From: Streptomyces sp. ITFR-21
Lineage (GTDB): Bacteria; Actinomycetota; Actinomycetes; Streptomycetales; Streptomycetaceae
NCBI RefSeq assembly: GCF_031844685.1
Contig: NZ_CP134605.1
Location: forward strand, 5,678,001 to 5,742,000
Reading direction: 5' to 3'
DNA: 64,000 nt
Part shown: positions 46,339 to 55,130 of the stretch, piece after piece
Numbering within the stretch: the first letter of the stretch is position 1
Layout: every line of letters begins with the position of its first letter
The notes under the pieces: generated by a model
Database searches by the model: none
Told to the model about the DNA's origin: nothing
Seen by the model: the letters and a program-made list of their open reading frames with translations, nothing else
Program-made: the position numbers and the translations under genes

Positions 46339-47667
46339 ATGGCAGAGCGCGGCAGGCGTACCGTACGTGACCTGCGGCGGGGCAACCGTGCATCGCTTCT
46401 GCGTCATTTGTATTTCGAAGGCCCCCTCAGCCGTCAGGAGTTGGGCCGGGACACCGGCCTCAGCGCCGGCTCGATCAGCAACGTCGTCGGCGAGCTGATC
46501 GCCGACGGCATGGTCGAGGAGGCCGGCGCGGTGGAGTCCGACGGCGGCCGGCCGCGGATCCTGCTCCAGGTGTCCGCCACCTTCGGTTACGTCGTCGGCG
46601 TGGACGTCGGCGAGACGCGGGTCCGGGTCGAGCTGTTCGACCTCGCCCTCACCGAACTGGCCTCCGCGGACCTCCCGCTGTCCGACAGCGGCCACGATGT
46701 GGACCACGTGGTCCGGCTGGCCCTGGCGGGCATCGAGTCGGTGGTCCGCGAGGCCGGCATCGACGACCACGAGGTGCTCGGCGTCGGCATCGGCGTCCCC
46801 GGCATCGTCGAACAGGGCAGCGAGGTGCCCGGCGAGGGCCACGGCATCGTGGTGCACGGCCAGACCATCGGCTGGGACGCGGTCCCGCTCGGCCGGCTGC
46901 TGCGGGCCGGCACCGAGCTGCCGCTGTACATCGACAACGGTGCCAAGACCCTCGGCCAGGCCGAGATGTGGTTCGGCGGGGGGCGCGGCTCCGGCAACGT
47001 CGTCATCGCGCTGATCGGCTCCGGAGTCGGCGCGGCCGTCGTCGCCGACGGCAGCCCGTACCACGGCGCCAGCAGCAGCGCCGGCGAGTGGGGCCACACG
47101 ACCCTGCAGGTCGGCGGACGCGTCTGCCGCTGCGGCTCGCGCGGCTGCCTGGAGGCGTACGTCGGCGCCGAGGCGCTGCTGGGCCGCTGGGCCGGGGTGC
47201 CCGAGGGCGCCAGCGAGGAGAACGCGCTCGCCGCCCTGCTGGCCGCCGCCGACCACGACCCCGAGGCGGCGGCGCTGCTGGCCGAGGCCGCCGAGTACCT
47301 CGGCGCCGGTATCGCCGACCTGATCAACCTCTTCAACCCGCAGCGCATCGTGATCGGCGGCTGGGCCGGACTGCTGCTCGGCCCCCGGCTGCTGCCCGCG
47401 GTCCGCGAGGTCGCCGCCGCCTACGCGCTGCGCCACCCCTGCGCGCAGACCTCCATCGAGCTGGGCCGGCTCGGCGCCGACGCGGTCACCGTCGGCGCCG
47501 CCACCCTGCCGCTGGCCCACTTCCTGGACACCGGCGGCGAACGCGTGGTCCGCGTCCCCGCCGCCCGGGACGGCGGGGCCGACAGAGCCGGCGGGAGCGG
47601 CGCCGCGGGCGACCGGGCCGAGCGCCCCGGACCGCTGCGGAACCGCGTCGCGCGGGCGGTACGTTGA
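46339..47667 (+). CDS. ROK-family transcriptional repressor (kinase-dead)
   Basis: A 442-residue regulator. The N-terminal winged helix (about 10-75) has LLRHLYFEGPLSRQELGRDT and SAGSISNVVGELIADGMV; the ROK sugar-kinase fold follows. The phosphate motif is changed to VDVGETRVR (DIGGTK in kinases), and the catalytic-base motif, ENDAN in kinases, reads IDNGAK, so the Asp is missing and phosphorylation is unlikely. The zinc site CRCGSRGCLEAY is intact. It therefore acts as a sugar-sensing repressor, most likely of the divergent importer and GH1 operon. ATG 46339 follows GGGAGGGAG. The C-terminal 50 or so residues are a disordered Arg/Gly tail. Confidence 0.88.
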   Translation: MAERGRRTVRDLRRGNRASLLRHLYFEGPLSRQELGRDTGLSAGSISNVVGELIADGMVEEAGAVESDGGRPRILLQVSATFGYVVGVDVGETRVRVELFDLALTELASADLPLSDSGHDVDHVVRLALAGIESVVREAGIDDHEVLGVGIGVPGIVEQGSEVPGEGHGIVVHGQTIGWDAVPLGRLLRAGTELPLYIDNGAKTLGQAEMWFGGGRGSGNVVIALIGSGVGAAVVADGSPYHGASSSAGEWGHTTLQVGGRVCRCGSRGCLEAYVGAEALLGRWAGVPEGASEENALAALLAAADHDPEAAALLAEAAEYLGAGIADLINLFNPQRIVIGGWAGLLLGPRLLPAVREVAAAYALRHPCAQTSIELGRLGADAVTVGAATLPLAHFLDTGGERVVRVPAARDGGADRAGGSGAAGDRAERPGPLRNRVARAVR

Positions 47668-47738
47668 TCCGGCGGTGCACCGGGCGCACCGGCCCGCCGC
47701 ACCCCACCCGTACCCCGAGCACGACCTAGGAGCCCGCT

Positions 47739-48560
47739 GTGACCCTGCAGCTGCAGATCGAGGGCAACGCCATGCAGATGGCCGTCTGCACCCTGTACCC
47801 GGGGCAGACGGTGTACTGCGAGGCCGGCAAGTTCCTGTTCAAGACCTCCAACGTCTCGATGGAGACCCGGCTCGGCGGCCCCGGCAACCGCCAGGGCGGC
47901 GGGGCCGGCGGCCAGCAGGGCGCCGGCGGCATGGGCGGCCTGCTGCGGCAGGCCATGGGCACCGCCATGCAGGTCGGCCAGCGCGCGCTGGCCGGCGAGT
48001 CGCTCGCCTTCCAGTACTTCACCGCCTCCGGCGGCGAGGGCACCGTCGGCTTCGCCGGGGTGCTGCCCGGCGAGATGCGGGCGCTGGAGCTCACCGGGTC
48101 CAGGGCCTGGTTCGCCGAGAAGGACGCCTTCGTCGCGGCCGAGTCCAGCGTGCAGTTCGGTATCGCCTTCGCCGGCGCCCGGCAGGGCATGAGCGGCGGC
48201 GAGGGCTTCATCCTGGAGAAGTTCACCGGCCAGGGCACCGTGATCATCGCCGGCGCCGGCAACTTCATCGACCTCAACCCCGCTGACTTCGGCGGCCGGA
48301 TCGAGGTCGACACCGGCTGCATCGTGGCCTTCGAGGAGGGCATCCAGTACGGTGTGCAGCGCATCGGCGGCCTCAACCGCCAGGGCATCATGAACGCCGT
48401 CTTCGGCGGCGAGGGCCTGTCGCTGGCCACCCTGGAGGGCAACGGCCGGGTGATCCTGCAGTCCATGACGATCGAAGGGCTCGCCAACGCGCTGAAGAAG
48501 TCGCAGGGCGGGGACAAACAGGGGCCGACCGGCGGCCTGTTTTCCTCCCACGCGGGCTGA
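47739..48560 (+). CDS. AIM24-family protein
   Basis: A 273-residue protein of the AIM24/TIGR00266 family, made of a double beta-solenoid like the tryptophan RNA-binding attenuator fold. Features: LQLQIEGNAMQMAVCTLYPG, a Gly-rich loop (about 47-70), GFAGVLPGEMRALELTGSRA, GEGFILEKFTGQGTVIIAGA and IEVDTGCIVAFEEGIQYGVQ. Streptomycete genomes carry several copies; the role is unknown, with suggested links to membrane or protein quality control. GTG 47739 follows AGGAG. The genes around it give no functional clue. Confidence 0.85.
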   Translation: MTLQLQIEGNAMQMAVCTLYPGQTVYCEAGKFLFKTSNVSMETRLGGPGNRQGGGAGGQQGAGGMGGLLRQAMGTAMQVGQRALAGESLAFQYFTASGGEGTVGFAGVLPGEMRALELTGSRAWFAEKDAFVAAESSVQFGIAFAGARQGMSGGEGFILEKFTGQGTVIIAGAGNFIDLNPADFGGRIEVDTGCIVAFEEGIQYGVQRIGGLNRQGIMNAVFGGEGLSLATLEGNGRVILQSMTIEGLANALKKSQGGDKQGPTGGLFSSHAG

Positions 48561-48857
48561 GCGGCGCCCGCGGGCTCCCGGCCCACGGGGCCCGGTCCGC
48601 CCCCGGCACCGGCGCGTGCGGCCCGCACCGGACCCGGCCAACCGTCCGGTCGGCCCCTGCCGGGCGTCAAACCCTTGTCTACGCGCGTGAACCGACGGCC
48701 CCAAAGGTCTCATGCTCCTCTCATGTCACGGTGCGGTGACGCTGCGGCTTCCGCGCCGTTCAGGGCCCTCGTCTGCCGGTAGCGTGCTGATCCCGTGCCG
48801 CGCGCCGCAGCGTTGCACCCCCCGCCGTGCAGAACCGAGGAAGGTGGGCGATCCGCC

Positions 48858-49481
48858 GTGTACCGCTGGGAGATCACCCGGGCCGCACTGGCCCAGCGGG
48901 TATTCGCCACCATCCGCAGCGCGAGTTACGACCAGGCCGCCGCGACCGCCGACACGCTGCTGTCGGCCGGGCTCACCACCCTGGAGATCTCCCTCACCAC
49001 ACCGTTCGCCCTGGAGGCGATCTCCACTCTGGTCCGCGAGGTCGGCGACGACGCGGTGATCGGCGCCGGCACCGTGCTGGACGAGGTGTCCGCCCGGATG
49101 GCGATCGAGGCCGGCGCCCGCTTCCTGCTCTCGCCCAACCTCGACGAGAAGGTGCTGCGGGCCGGCCACCGCTACGGGATCCCCGTCTTCCCCGGCGTCG
49201 CCAGCCCCACCGAGGCCGTCCGGGCGATGGAGATGGGCGCCGACGCGCTCACCCTCTACCCCGCCACCGCCTACACCCCGGACTGGGTGGCCGACGTCCG
49301 CGCGATCATCCCGCAGGCCGCGCTGCTGCCCATCGGCGGCATCACCGTCGCCGCCGCCCCGCACTGGGTCGCCGCCGGCGCAGTGGCGGTCGGCATGGGC
49401 TCCGCCCTCACCAACGGCGACCGGGAGACGGTCGCCCATCGGCTCACCGAACTGCTGGAGCGCCTCGCCGACGTGCGGTGA
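48858..49481 (+). CDS. KDPG-aldolase-like protein lacking the Schiff-base lysine
   Basis: A 207-residue TIM-barrel protein of the Eda/DgoA aldolase family. Conserved parts: the general-base region TLEISLTTPFALEAI (Glu43 present, but the usual Arg of LRTP is Thr), VIGAGTVLDE, FLLSPNLDEKVL, GIPVFPGVASPTEAVRAME and LLPIGGITVAAAPHWVAAGA. The usual FPA...P-x-x-(L/V)-K-A-L motif reads YPATAYTPDWVADVRAIIP, with Ala145 aligned to the Schiff-base lysine. Class-I aldolase activity is therefore doubtful. GTG 48858 has GGAAGGTGGG upstream; GTG 48795, ten bases past a TAGCGT box, is an alternative. EPSP synthase follows after 76 bases. Confidence 0.78.
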   Translation: MYRWEITRAALAQRVFATIRSASYDQAAATADTLLSAGLTTLEISLTTPFALEAISTLVREVGDDAVIGAGTVLDEVSARMAIEAGARFLLSPNLDEKVLRAGHRYGIPVFPGVASPTEAVRAMEMGADALTLYPATAYTPDWVADVRAIIPQAALLPIGGITVAAAPHWVAAGAVAVGMGSALTNGDRETVAHRLTELLERLADVR

Positions 49482-49557
49482 ACCGGCCGCCGGAGGCGTC
49501 CTAGACTCACCGCGGGGCCGAGACGGGCCCCTCCCCGAGCCGCCAGGAGGCACTCCC

Positions 49558-50793
49558 GTGACCGTCGTCGCCGTACCCGGCTCCAAGTCGGTGACCGCCC
49601 GCGCGCTGTTCCTGGCGGCGGCAGCAGAAGGGACGACCGTACTGCGCCGCCCGCTGCTCTCCGACGACACCGACGGCTTCGCGGCCGGCCTGACCGCGCT
49701 CGGCTACCGCGTCGAGCGCGGCACGGACTCCTGGCACGTCACCGGCCGCCCCGCGGGCCCCGCCGCCGACCGGGCCGAGGTCTACTGCCGGGACGCCGCC
49801 ACCGCCGCCCGCTTCCTGCCCGCCCTGGCCGCCACCGGCACCGGCACCTTCCGGTTCGACGCCTCCGCCCAGATGCGGCGCAGGCCCGTCGCCCCCCTCA
49901 CCGGGGCGCTGCGCGCCCTCGGGGTGGACCTCGTCCACGAGGAGGCCGAGGGCCACCTGCCGCTCACCGTGGTCGCGGCCGGCATCAAGGGCGGCGCGAT
50001 CGACCTCGACGCGAGCCTGTCCTCGCAGTTCCTGACCGCGCTGCTGCTCACCGGCCCGCTGACCGGGCAGGGGCTGCGGATCAACGTCACCGGCATCGTC
50101 TCGGTGCCCTACGTCGAGATCACGCTGGCGATGATGCGGCGCTTCGGCGTGGAGGTGACCCGCGAGGGCGACACGTTCGTGGTGCCGCCCGGCGGCTACC
50201 GGGCCGTCGACTACCCGGTCGAGCCGGACGCCTCCACCGCGAGCTACTTCTTCGCCGCCGCCGCGCTGTCCGGCCGCAGCGCGACCGTACCGGGCCTGGG
50301 CGCCGACGCCCTCCAGGGTGACCTCCGGTTCGTCGACGTGCTGCGGCGGATGGGCGCCCGCGTCGAGACCGGCCCGGACGCCACCACGGTGACCGGCACC
50401 GGGCGGCTCACCGGGGTCACCGTCAACATGCGGGACATCTCCGACACGATGCCCACCCTCGCCGCCATCGCCCCCTTCGCGGACGGCCCGGTCCGGATCG
50501 AGGACGTCTACAACACCCGGGTGAAGGAGTGCGACCGGCTGGAGGCGTGCGCGGAGAACCTGCGCCGCCAGGGTGTCCGGGTCGGGACCGGCCGCGACTG
50601 GATCGAGATCCACCCCGGCACCCCCGCCCCGGTGGAGATCGCCTGCCACGCCGACCACCGCATCGCCATGAGCTTCGCGGTGGCGGCCCTGCGCACCCCC
50701 GGGACCACCCTGGACGACCCGGGCTGCGTGAAGAAGACCTTCCCGGGTTTCCACGAGTTCTTCGCGGGCGTCCGCTCGGAGTGGGGCGTCTAG
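49558..50793 (+). CDS. aroA: EPSP synthase paralogue (3-phosphoshikimate 1-carboxyvinyltransferase)
   Basis: A 411-residue, slightly short member of the EPSP synthase family, which transfers enolpyruvate from PEP to shikimate 3-phosphate. Motifs: VPGSKSVTARALFLAA (Lys10), LSSQFLTALLL, SDTMPTLAAIAPFADG with the catalytic Asp, NTRVKECDRLEACAENLRRQ, CHADHRIAMSFAV and CVKKTFPGFHEFF. The usual NAGTAxR loop reads DAATAARF (79-86), so Ala81 replaces the conserved Gly (E. coli Gly96), as in glyphosate-insensitive class II enzymes. GTG 49558 follows GGAGG. The divergent sequence suggests a second aroA; whether it serves chorismate synthesis is not known. Confidence 0.85.
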   Translation: MTVVAVPGSKSVTARALFLAAAAEGTTVLRRPLLSDDTDGFAAGLTALGYRVERGTDSWHVTGRPAGPAADRAEVYCRDAATAARFLPALAATGTGTFRFDASAQMRRRPVAPLTGALRALGVDLVHEEAEGHLPLTVVAAGIKGGAIDLDASLSSQFLTALLLTGPLTGQGLRINVTGIVSVPYVEITLAMMRRFGVEVTREGDTFVVPPGGYRAVDYPVEPDASTASYFFAAAALSGRSATVPGLGADALQGDLRFVDVLRRMGARVETGPDATTVTGTGRLTGVTVNMRDISDTMPTLAAIAPFADGPVRIEDVYNTRVKECDRLEACAENLRRQGVRVGTGRDWIEIHPGTPAPVEIACHADHRIAMSFAVAALRTPGTTLDDPGCVKKTFPGFHEFFAGVRSEWGV

Positions 50794-50945
50794 GGCCCTG
50801 CCGTGCGGATCTGCGCGGCTCAGGGAAACGGGGTCCTCCGGCGCGTTGCGGCTGCGCGGCGGAGGGGGGAGGCGGTCTGCCGTGTCGCCGGTTGGCGGGG
50901 ACGCGGCGGACGCGCGGGCCGGGACCCGCGGCGCCGCGCGGATGC
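50791..50945 (+). repeat. Dispersed intergenic element, copy B
   Basis: It begins on the TAG stop of the EPSP synthase gene (TAGGGCCCTGCCGTGCGGATC). It shares with copy A at 6028 the head, GGGGTCC, the exact 20-mer TTGCGGCTGCGCGGCGGAGG, and GCCGGGACCCG plus GCCGCGCGGAT at the same spacing. It too lies in a convergent gap. Confidence 0.7.
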
Positions 50946-51457
50946 GCGCGGCAGGTCCCGGCGGCGCCCGCCGCCGGGACGGGCCCGGGGTGTGTGTACG
51001 CACCGGTCCGGCGTGCGCTCGGGCCCGGGTCGCGCGCGCACAACCGGTTAAGCCGCACGGTCGGGGCGACGGGGCGGGGCGCGCCGGGGGGAAACGTTCC
51101 CGCTCGGGGCGGCGGGCGAGCGGTCCCCGCGTGGTGCCGTTCGCTCACCCCGTCCCCCGTCCCCCGTCCCCCGTCCCCCGTGCTCCGGGGGCCGCCGGCC
51201 GCGCCCGGCGGGCCTGCCGACCCCGCCGGGCGGCCTGCCGGGCGCAAGGTCCGCTGGCCGCCCCCCCGCCCTGACCCGGGCGGCCGCCGGCTGCGGCCCT
51301 TCGACGGCACTACTGCGCCCGGCTGCGTACAACTCCTGTACGCAGCGGGGCGGTTCGGTCACCGCGCGGAGTACCCGGGGCCCGGCCGCCGGTTCACCGT
51401 TCCGGCGCCCGCGGACCCGGTCCGGGCTCCCCGTCAAACCCGGGCCCGGACCCCCGG
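50946..51457. other. Gene-free convergent gap with simple repeats
   Basis: About 510 bp between copy B and the iolD stop. Five tandem CCCCGTC-type 7-bp units are at 51148-51182, and several GC-rich short inverted repeats follow. No protein-like frame or RNA gene is convincing. Confidence 0.5.
51148..51182. repeat. Tandem CCCCGTC repeats
   Basis: Four exact CCCCGTC units and a final CCCCGTG, in direct succession. The array is downstream of the inositol operon and probably slippage-prone. Confidence 0.85.
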
Positions 51458-53299
51458 TCACAGGCGCGGGCGGGGGCCGGCCGGCCGGGACGCCTCGTAG
51501 GCGTGGCGGGCGGCCCGCGCGGCGGGGCGGGCGGCGATTTCGGCGACCGGCACGTCCCACCACGCCCCGGCCGGCGGGCCCGGCCGGGAGGGGTCGGTCT
51601 CCACGTACGTGGCCGTCGGGCGCGGGGAGTCGCGGGCGGCGGTGAGGACCGCCCTGAGCTCCTTGGCGGTACGGGCGGTGAAGACCTCAAGGCCGAGGCT
51701 GGCCGCGTTCGCGGCGAGGTCGACCGGCAGCGGCGCACCGGTGTAGGAGCCGTCCGGGGCCGGCCGGCGGTAGGCGGTCGCGAAGGACTCCGCGCCGACC
51801 TGCGCCGACAGGCTCCCGATAGAGGCGTAGCCGTGGTTCTGGACGATGACGAGGTTGACCGGGATGCCCTCCTGGACGGCGGTGACGATCTCCGTCGGCA
51901 GCATCAGGTACGTCCCGTCGCCGACCAGCGCGAACACCTCGCGGTCGGGGGCGGCCAGCTTCACGCCGATCGCGGCCGGGATCTCGTAGCCCATGCAGGA
52001 GTAGCCGTACTCCACGTGGTACTGCTCCGGGTCGCGGGCCCGCCACAGCCTGTGCAGGTCGCCGGGGAGCGAACCGGCCGCGTTGACCAGCACGTCCCGG
52101 TCGGCGAGGACCGCGTCCAGCGCGCCGATCACCTCGCCCTGCGAGGGCGGCCCGTCGCCGTCACCGGCGAACACCGCGTCGGTACGGGCCCGCCACCGGG
52201 CCACCGGGTAGCCGTGCGGCGGCAGCCGGTGCCCCGCCAACTCCCGCGTGAGCGCCTCGATCCCGGCCCGCGCGTCACCGAGCAGCGCCAGACCGGCCAG
52301 CTTGTGGGCGTCGAAGGAGCCGATGTTGAGGTTGACCAGCCGCGCGCCGGGCGCGAAGAGCGAGCCGGAGGCGGTGGTGAAGTCCGTCCACCGGGTGCCG
52401 ACGCCGAGCACCACGTCCGCCTCCCGGGCCGCCGCGTCGGCCGGAGCGGTGCCGGTGTGCCCGATGCCGCCGAGGGCCTGCGGGTGGTCCCAGCGCAGCG
52501 ACCCCTTGCCGGCCTGGGTCTCGCCCACCGGGATGCCGGTCGCGGCCGCCAACCCGGCCAGGGCGGGCCCGGCCTCGGAGTGCCGTACGCCGCCGCCGGC
52601 CACGATCAGCGGCCTGCGGGCGGCCCGGATCAGCGCGGCGGCCTCCGCCAGCGCGACGGCGTCCGGTACCGGCCGCCGCACCGGCCACACCCGCTCGCGG
52701 AACAGCTCCTGCGGCCAGTCGTACGCCTCCACCTGCACGTCCTGCGGGAGCGCCAGGGTCACCGCGCCGGTGTCGACCGGGTCGGTCAGCACCCGCATCG
52801 CCTGGAGCAGCGAGGCCGGCAGCATCTCCGGGCGCCAGATGCGGTCGAAGAAGCGGGAGACCGGCCGCAGCGTGTCGTTGACCGACACGTCGTACGCCCA
52901 GGGCACTTCGAGCTGCTGCAGCACCGGGTCGGCCGGGCGGGTGGCGAAGACGTCACCGGGCAGTAGCAGTACCGGCACCCGGTTGACGGTGGCCAGCGCG
53001 GCGCCGGTGACCAGGTTGGTGGCGCCGGGGCCGATCGAGGTGGTGCAGGCCATGGCGGACAGCCGGTGGTTCATCCGGGCGAAGCCGACCGCCGCGTGCA
53101 CCATCGCCTGTTCGTTGCGGCCCTGGTGGAACGGCATCGCGTCCCGGCCCGCCTCCAGCAGCGCCTGGCCGACCCCGGCGACGTTGCCGTGGCCGAAAAT
53201 GCCCCACATGCCGGCCACCGCCCGGTGCCGTACGCCGTCCCGCTCGGTGTACTGCGCGGCCAGGAACCGGACCAGGGCCTGGGCTACGGTCAGTCTCAT
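51458..53299 (-). CDS. iolD: 3D-(3,5/4)-trihydroxycyclohexane-1,2-dione hydrolase
   Basis: A 613-residue thiamine-diphosphate enzyme that opens the cyclic diketone of inositol breakdown to 5-deoxy-glucuronate. The N-terminal PYR domain has AGMWGIFGHGNVAGVGQAL and the TPP-activating Glu in HQGRNEQAMVHAAVGFA; the middle domain has LGVGTRWTDFTTASGSLFAP; the C-terminal PP domain has the metal motif GDGTYLMLPTEI ending at QNHGYASIG. Length fits the family. ATG 53299 overlaps the iolB stop (ATGA); it is the last gene of iolG-E-C-B-D. Confidence 0.93.
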   Translation of the reverse strand: MRLTVAQALVRFLAAQYTERDGVRHRAVAGMWGIFGHGNVAGVGQALLEAGRDAMPFHQGRNEQAMVHAAVGFARMNHRLSAMACTTSIGPGATNLVTGAALATVNRVPVLLLPGDVFATRPADPVLQQLEVPWAYDVSVNDTLRPVSRFFDRIWRPEMLPASLLQAMRVLTDPVDTGAVTLALPQDVQVEAYDWPQELFRERVWPVRRPVPDAVALAEAAALIRAARRPLIVAGGGVRHSEAGPALAGLAAATGIPVGETQAGKGSLRWDHPQALGGIGHTGTAPADAAAREADVVLGVGTRWTDFTTASGSLFAPGARLVNLNIGSFDAHKLAGLALLGDARAGIEALTRELAGHRLPPHGYPVARWRARTDAVFAGDGDGPPSQGEVIGALDAVLADRDVLVNAAGSLPGDLHRLWRARDPEQYHVEYGYSCMGYEIPAAIGVKLAAPDREVFALVGDGTYLMLPTEIVTAVQEGIPVNLVIVQNHGYASIGSLSAQVGAESFATAYRRPAPDGSYTGAPLPVDLAANAASLGLEVFTARTAKELRAVLTAARDSPRPTATYVETDPSRPGPPAGAWWDVPVAEIAARPAARAARHAYEASRPAGPRPRL

Positions 53300-54174
53300 G
53301 AGGGCGCTCCTTCGCGGCCGGGCGCCCGGTACAACGGCAGCCGGGGGTCGGTGGGCCGGGCCGCCCAGCCGGCCCGGACCCCGGCGTGCGCGGGGTCGTC
53401 GCTGGTCCGCCAGGCGCGCACCGCGTCGGGGCCGGCCATCACGTTGAGGTAGTACATGTCGTAGCCGGGCACCGCCATGCTCGGGCCGTGCCAGCCGTCC
53501 GGGATCAGCACGGCGTCGCCGGACCGGACTTCGGCCAGCAGGTCGCCGCCGCCGGCCCGCGAGGGGTAGACCCGCTGGTAGCCCAGCGCGGCCGGGCCGC
53601 CGCCGAACTCGTAGTAGTACACCTCCTCCAGGCGCGACTCGCCCGGCCCGCACTCGTCGTGCTTGTGCGGCGGGAAGGACGACCAGTTGCCGCCCGGGGT
53701 CAGCACCTCCACCGCGATCAGCCGGTCGCAGTCGAAGACGTCGGCGGCGGCGAAGTTGTTGACCTGCCGGCTCGCCGCGCCCGCGCCCCGCAGCTCCACC
53801 GGCACGTCCGCGGCCGGACCGTAGCGCGCGGGCAGCCGCCGGCCGCACCGCGCCCCGGCCAGCGCGAACCGGCCGCCCGCCGACGACTCCAGCCGCGCAA
53901 GGCAGTCGCGGGGCAGATAGGCGAAGTCGCTGACGCCGGAGAAGACGTCGGGCCGGCCGCGCAGCTCGAACAGGCCGCCGTCGCCGGTGCGGACCGCGCA
54001 GGCGCCGGCCAGCGGCAGCACGATCCACTCGCTGTCGCCGGTGGCCAGGGCGTGCGTGCCGCCGGGCGGCAGGGTCAGGACCCGCAGGGCGCAGTGCCCC
54101 CACCCGGCGGAGGCCGGGTCGATCCACAGGTCGTAGCCGTCCTTGGCGGCGCTGCCCGCCGGCAGGTGCGTCAT
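53296..54174 (-). CDS. iolB: 5-deoxy-glucuronate isomerase
   Basis: A 292-residue bicupin that converts 5-deoxy-glucuronate to 2-deoxy-5-keto-gluconate. The second cupin carries the metal histidines in FPPHKHDECGPGESRLEEVY (near 180-200) and the family signatures YYYEFGGGPAALGYQRVY and IPDGWHGPSMAVPGYDMYYL. ATG 54174 overlaps the iolC stop and its own stop overlaps iolD, so translation is coupled at both ends. Confidence 0.93.
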   Translation of the reverse strand: MTHLPAGSAAKDGYDLWIDPASAGWGHCALRVLTLPPGGTHALATGDSEWIVLPLAGACAVRTGDGGLFELRGRPDVFSGVSDFAYLPRDCLARLESSAGGRFALAGARCGRRLPARYGPAADVPVELRGAGAASRQVNNFAAADVFDCDRLIAVEVLTPGGNWSSFPPHKHDECGPGESRLEEVYYYEFGGGPAALGYQRVYPSRAGGGDLLAEVRSGDAVLIPDGWHGPSMAVPGYDMYYLNVMAGPDAVRAWRTSDDPAHAGVRAGWAARPTDPRLPLYRAPGREGAPS

Positions 54175-55130
54175 GCGCGCTCGGCCTCCCGGTCCAGTAC
54201 CGTGTCGATCTCCGCCCGGGTCGGCATCGCGTCCGCGCAGGCCAGCCGGGAGGCCACCAGCGCGCCCGCCGCGTTGGCGGCCCGCAGTACGTCCGGCAGC
54301 GGGTCCCCGGCCAGCAGGCCCGCGCACAGCGCGCCGCCGAACGCGTCGCCCGCGCCGAGGCCGTTGACCGCCTCGACCGGCACCGGCGGCACCGCGTACG
54401 ACTCCCGGGCGGTGCGGCCCAGTACCCCCGCCGGGCCCCGCTTGACCACCGCCGTGCGCACCCCGTGGCGCAGCAGCAGCCCGGCCGCCTCCTCCGGGTC
54501 CCGGCTGCCCACCGCCACCTCCGTCTCCGCGGCGTTGCCCACGGCCAGCGTGGCGTACGACAGCGCGCGGGCGTACAGCTCGGGGGCCCGTGCCGGGTCC
54601 GCCCAGAAGCCGGGGCGCCAGTCGAGGTCGAACCACACCTCGCCGCCCGCCCGCTCCGCCAGCGCGGCGAACACCGTCGAACGGGTGGGCTCGACCGCCA
54701 GCGCCGAACCGGTGATCCACAGCACCCGGGCCGACCGCAGCGCTGCCCGGTCCAGCCGGTCCGGGGTCAGGCACTGGTCGGGCGCGACCGGGCGGCGGTA
54801 GAAGTAGAGCGGGAAGTCGTCCGGCGGGAACAACTCGCAGAATGTGACGGGGGTCTGCACGCCGGGCACGGTCGTGACGAGCGCGTCGTCCACCTGGAAG
54901 CCGCGCAGCGCCGACCGGACGTAGCCGCCGAACGGGTCGTCGCCGACGCCGCTCAGCAGCGCCGTCCGCAGCCCCAGCCGGGCCCCGGCCACCGCGACGT
55001 TCCCCGCGGTCCCGCCCAGCGACTTCGCGAACGACCGCACCTCGGCCAGGCCCACCCCGCTCTGCTCCGGGTAGAGGTCGACACCCACCCGGCCCAGGGT
55101 GATCACGTCGTACCCCGGCTCCGGGCTCAA
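54171..55130 (-). CDS. iolC: 5-dehydro-2-deoxygluconokinase
   Basis: A 319-residue PfkB/ribokinase-family enzyme that phosphorylates 2-deoxy-5-keto-gluconate. The N-terminal PfkB signature is GGTAGNVAVAGARLGLRTAL, and the C-terminal motif with the catalytic Asp is VEAVNGLGAGDAFGGALCAG. FFPPDDFPLYFYRRP-like residues (LFPPDDFPLYFYRRPVAPDQ) are typical of IolC. The start seems to be TTG at 55130, overlapping the iolE stop (TTGA); MSPEPGYDVITLGRVGVDLY matches IolC N-termini. The shared overlap with both neighbours supports this start. Confidence 0.9.
   Translation of the reverse strand: MSPEPGYDVITLGRVGVDLYPEQSGVGLAEVRSFAKSLGGTAGNVAVAGARLGLRTALLSGVGDDPFGGYVRSALRGFQVDDALVTTVPGVQTPVTFCELFPPDDFPLYFYRRPVAPDQCLTPDRLDRAALRSARVLWITGSALAVEPTRSTVFAALAERAGGEVWFDLDWRPGFWADPARAPELYARALSYATLAVGNAAETEVAVGSRDPEEAAGLLLRHGVRTAVVKRGPAGVLGRTARESYAVPPVPVEAVNGLGAGDAFGGALCAGLLAGDPLPDVLRAANAAGALVASRLACADAMPTRAEIDTVLDREAERA

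Noticed and set aside
48858-50793. Aldolase-like/aroA pair as a defined biosynthetic cluster
   Set aside because: Only two genes are linked and no tailoring, resistance or transport genes accompany them, so a pathway cannot be supported.
51048-51563. Open frames in the gap downstream of the inositol operon
   Set aside because: They are Arg/Pro/Gly-rich translations of high-GC DNA with no family motif, and overlap simple repeats.
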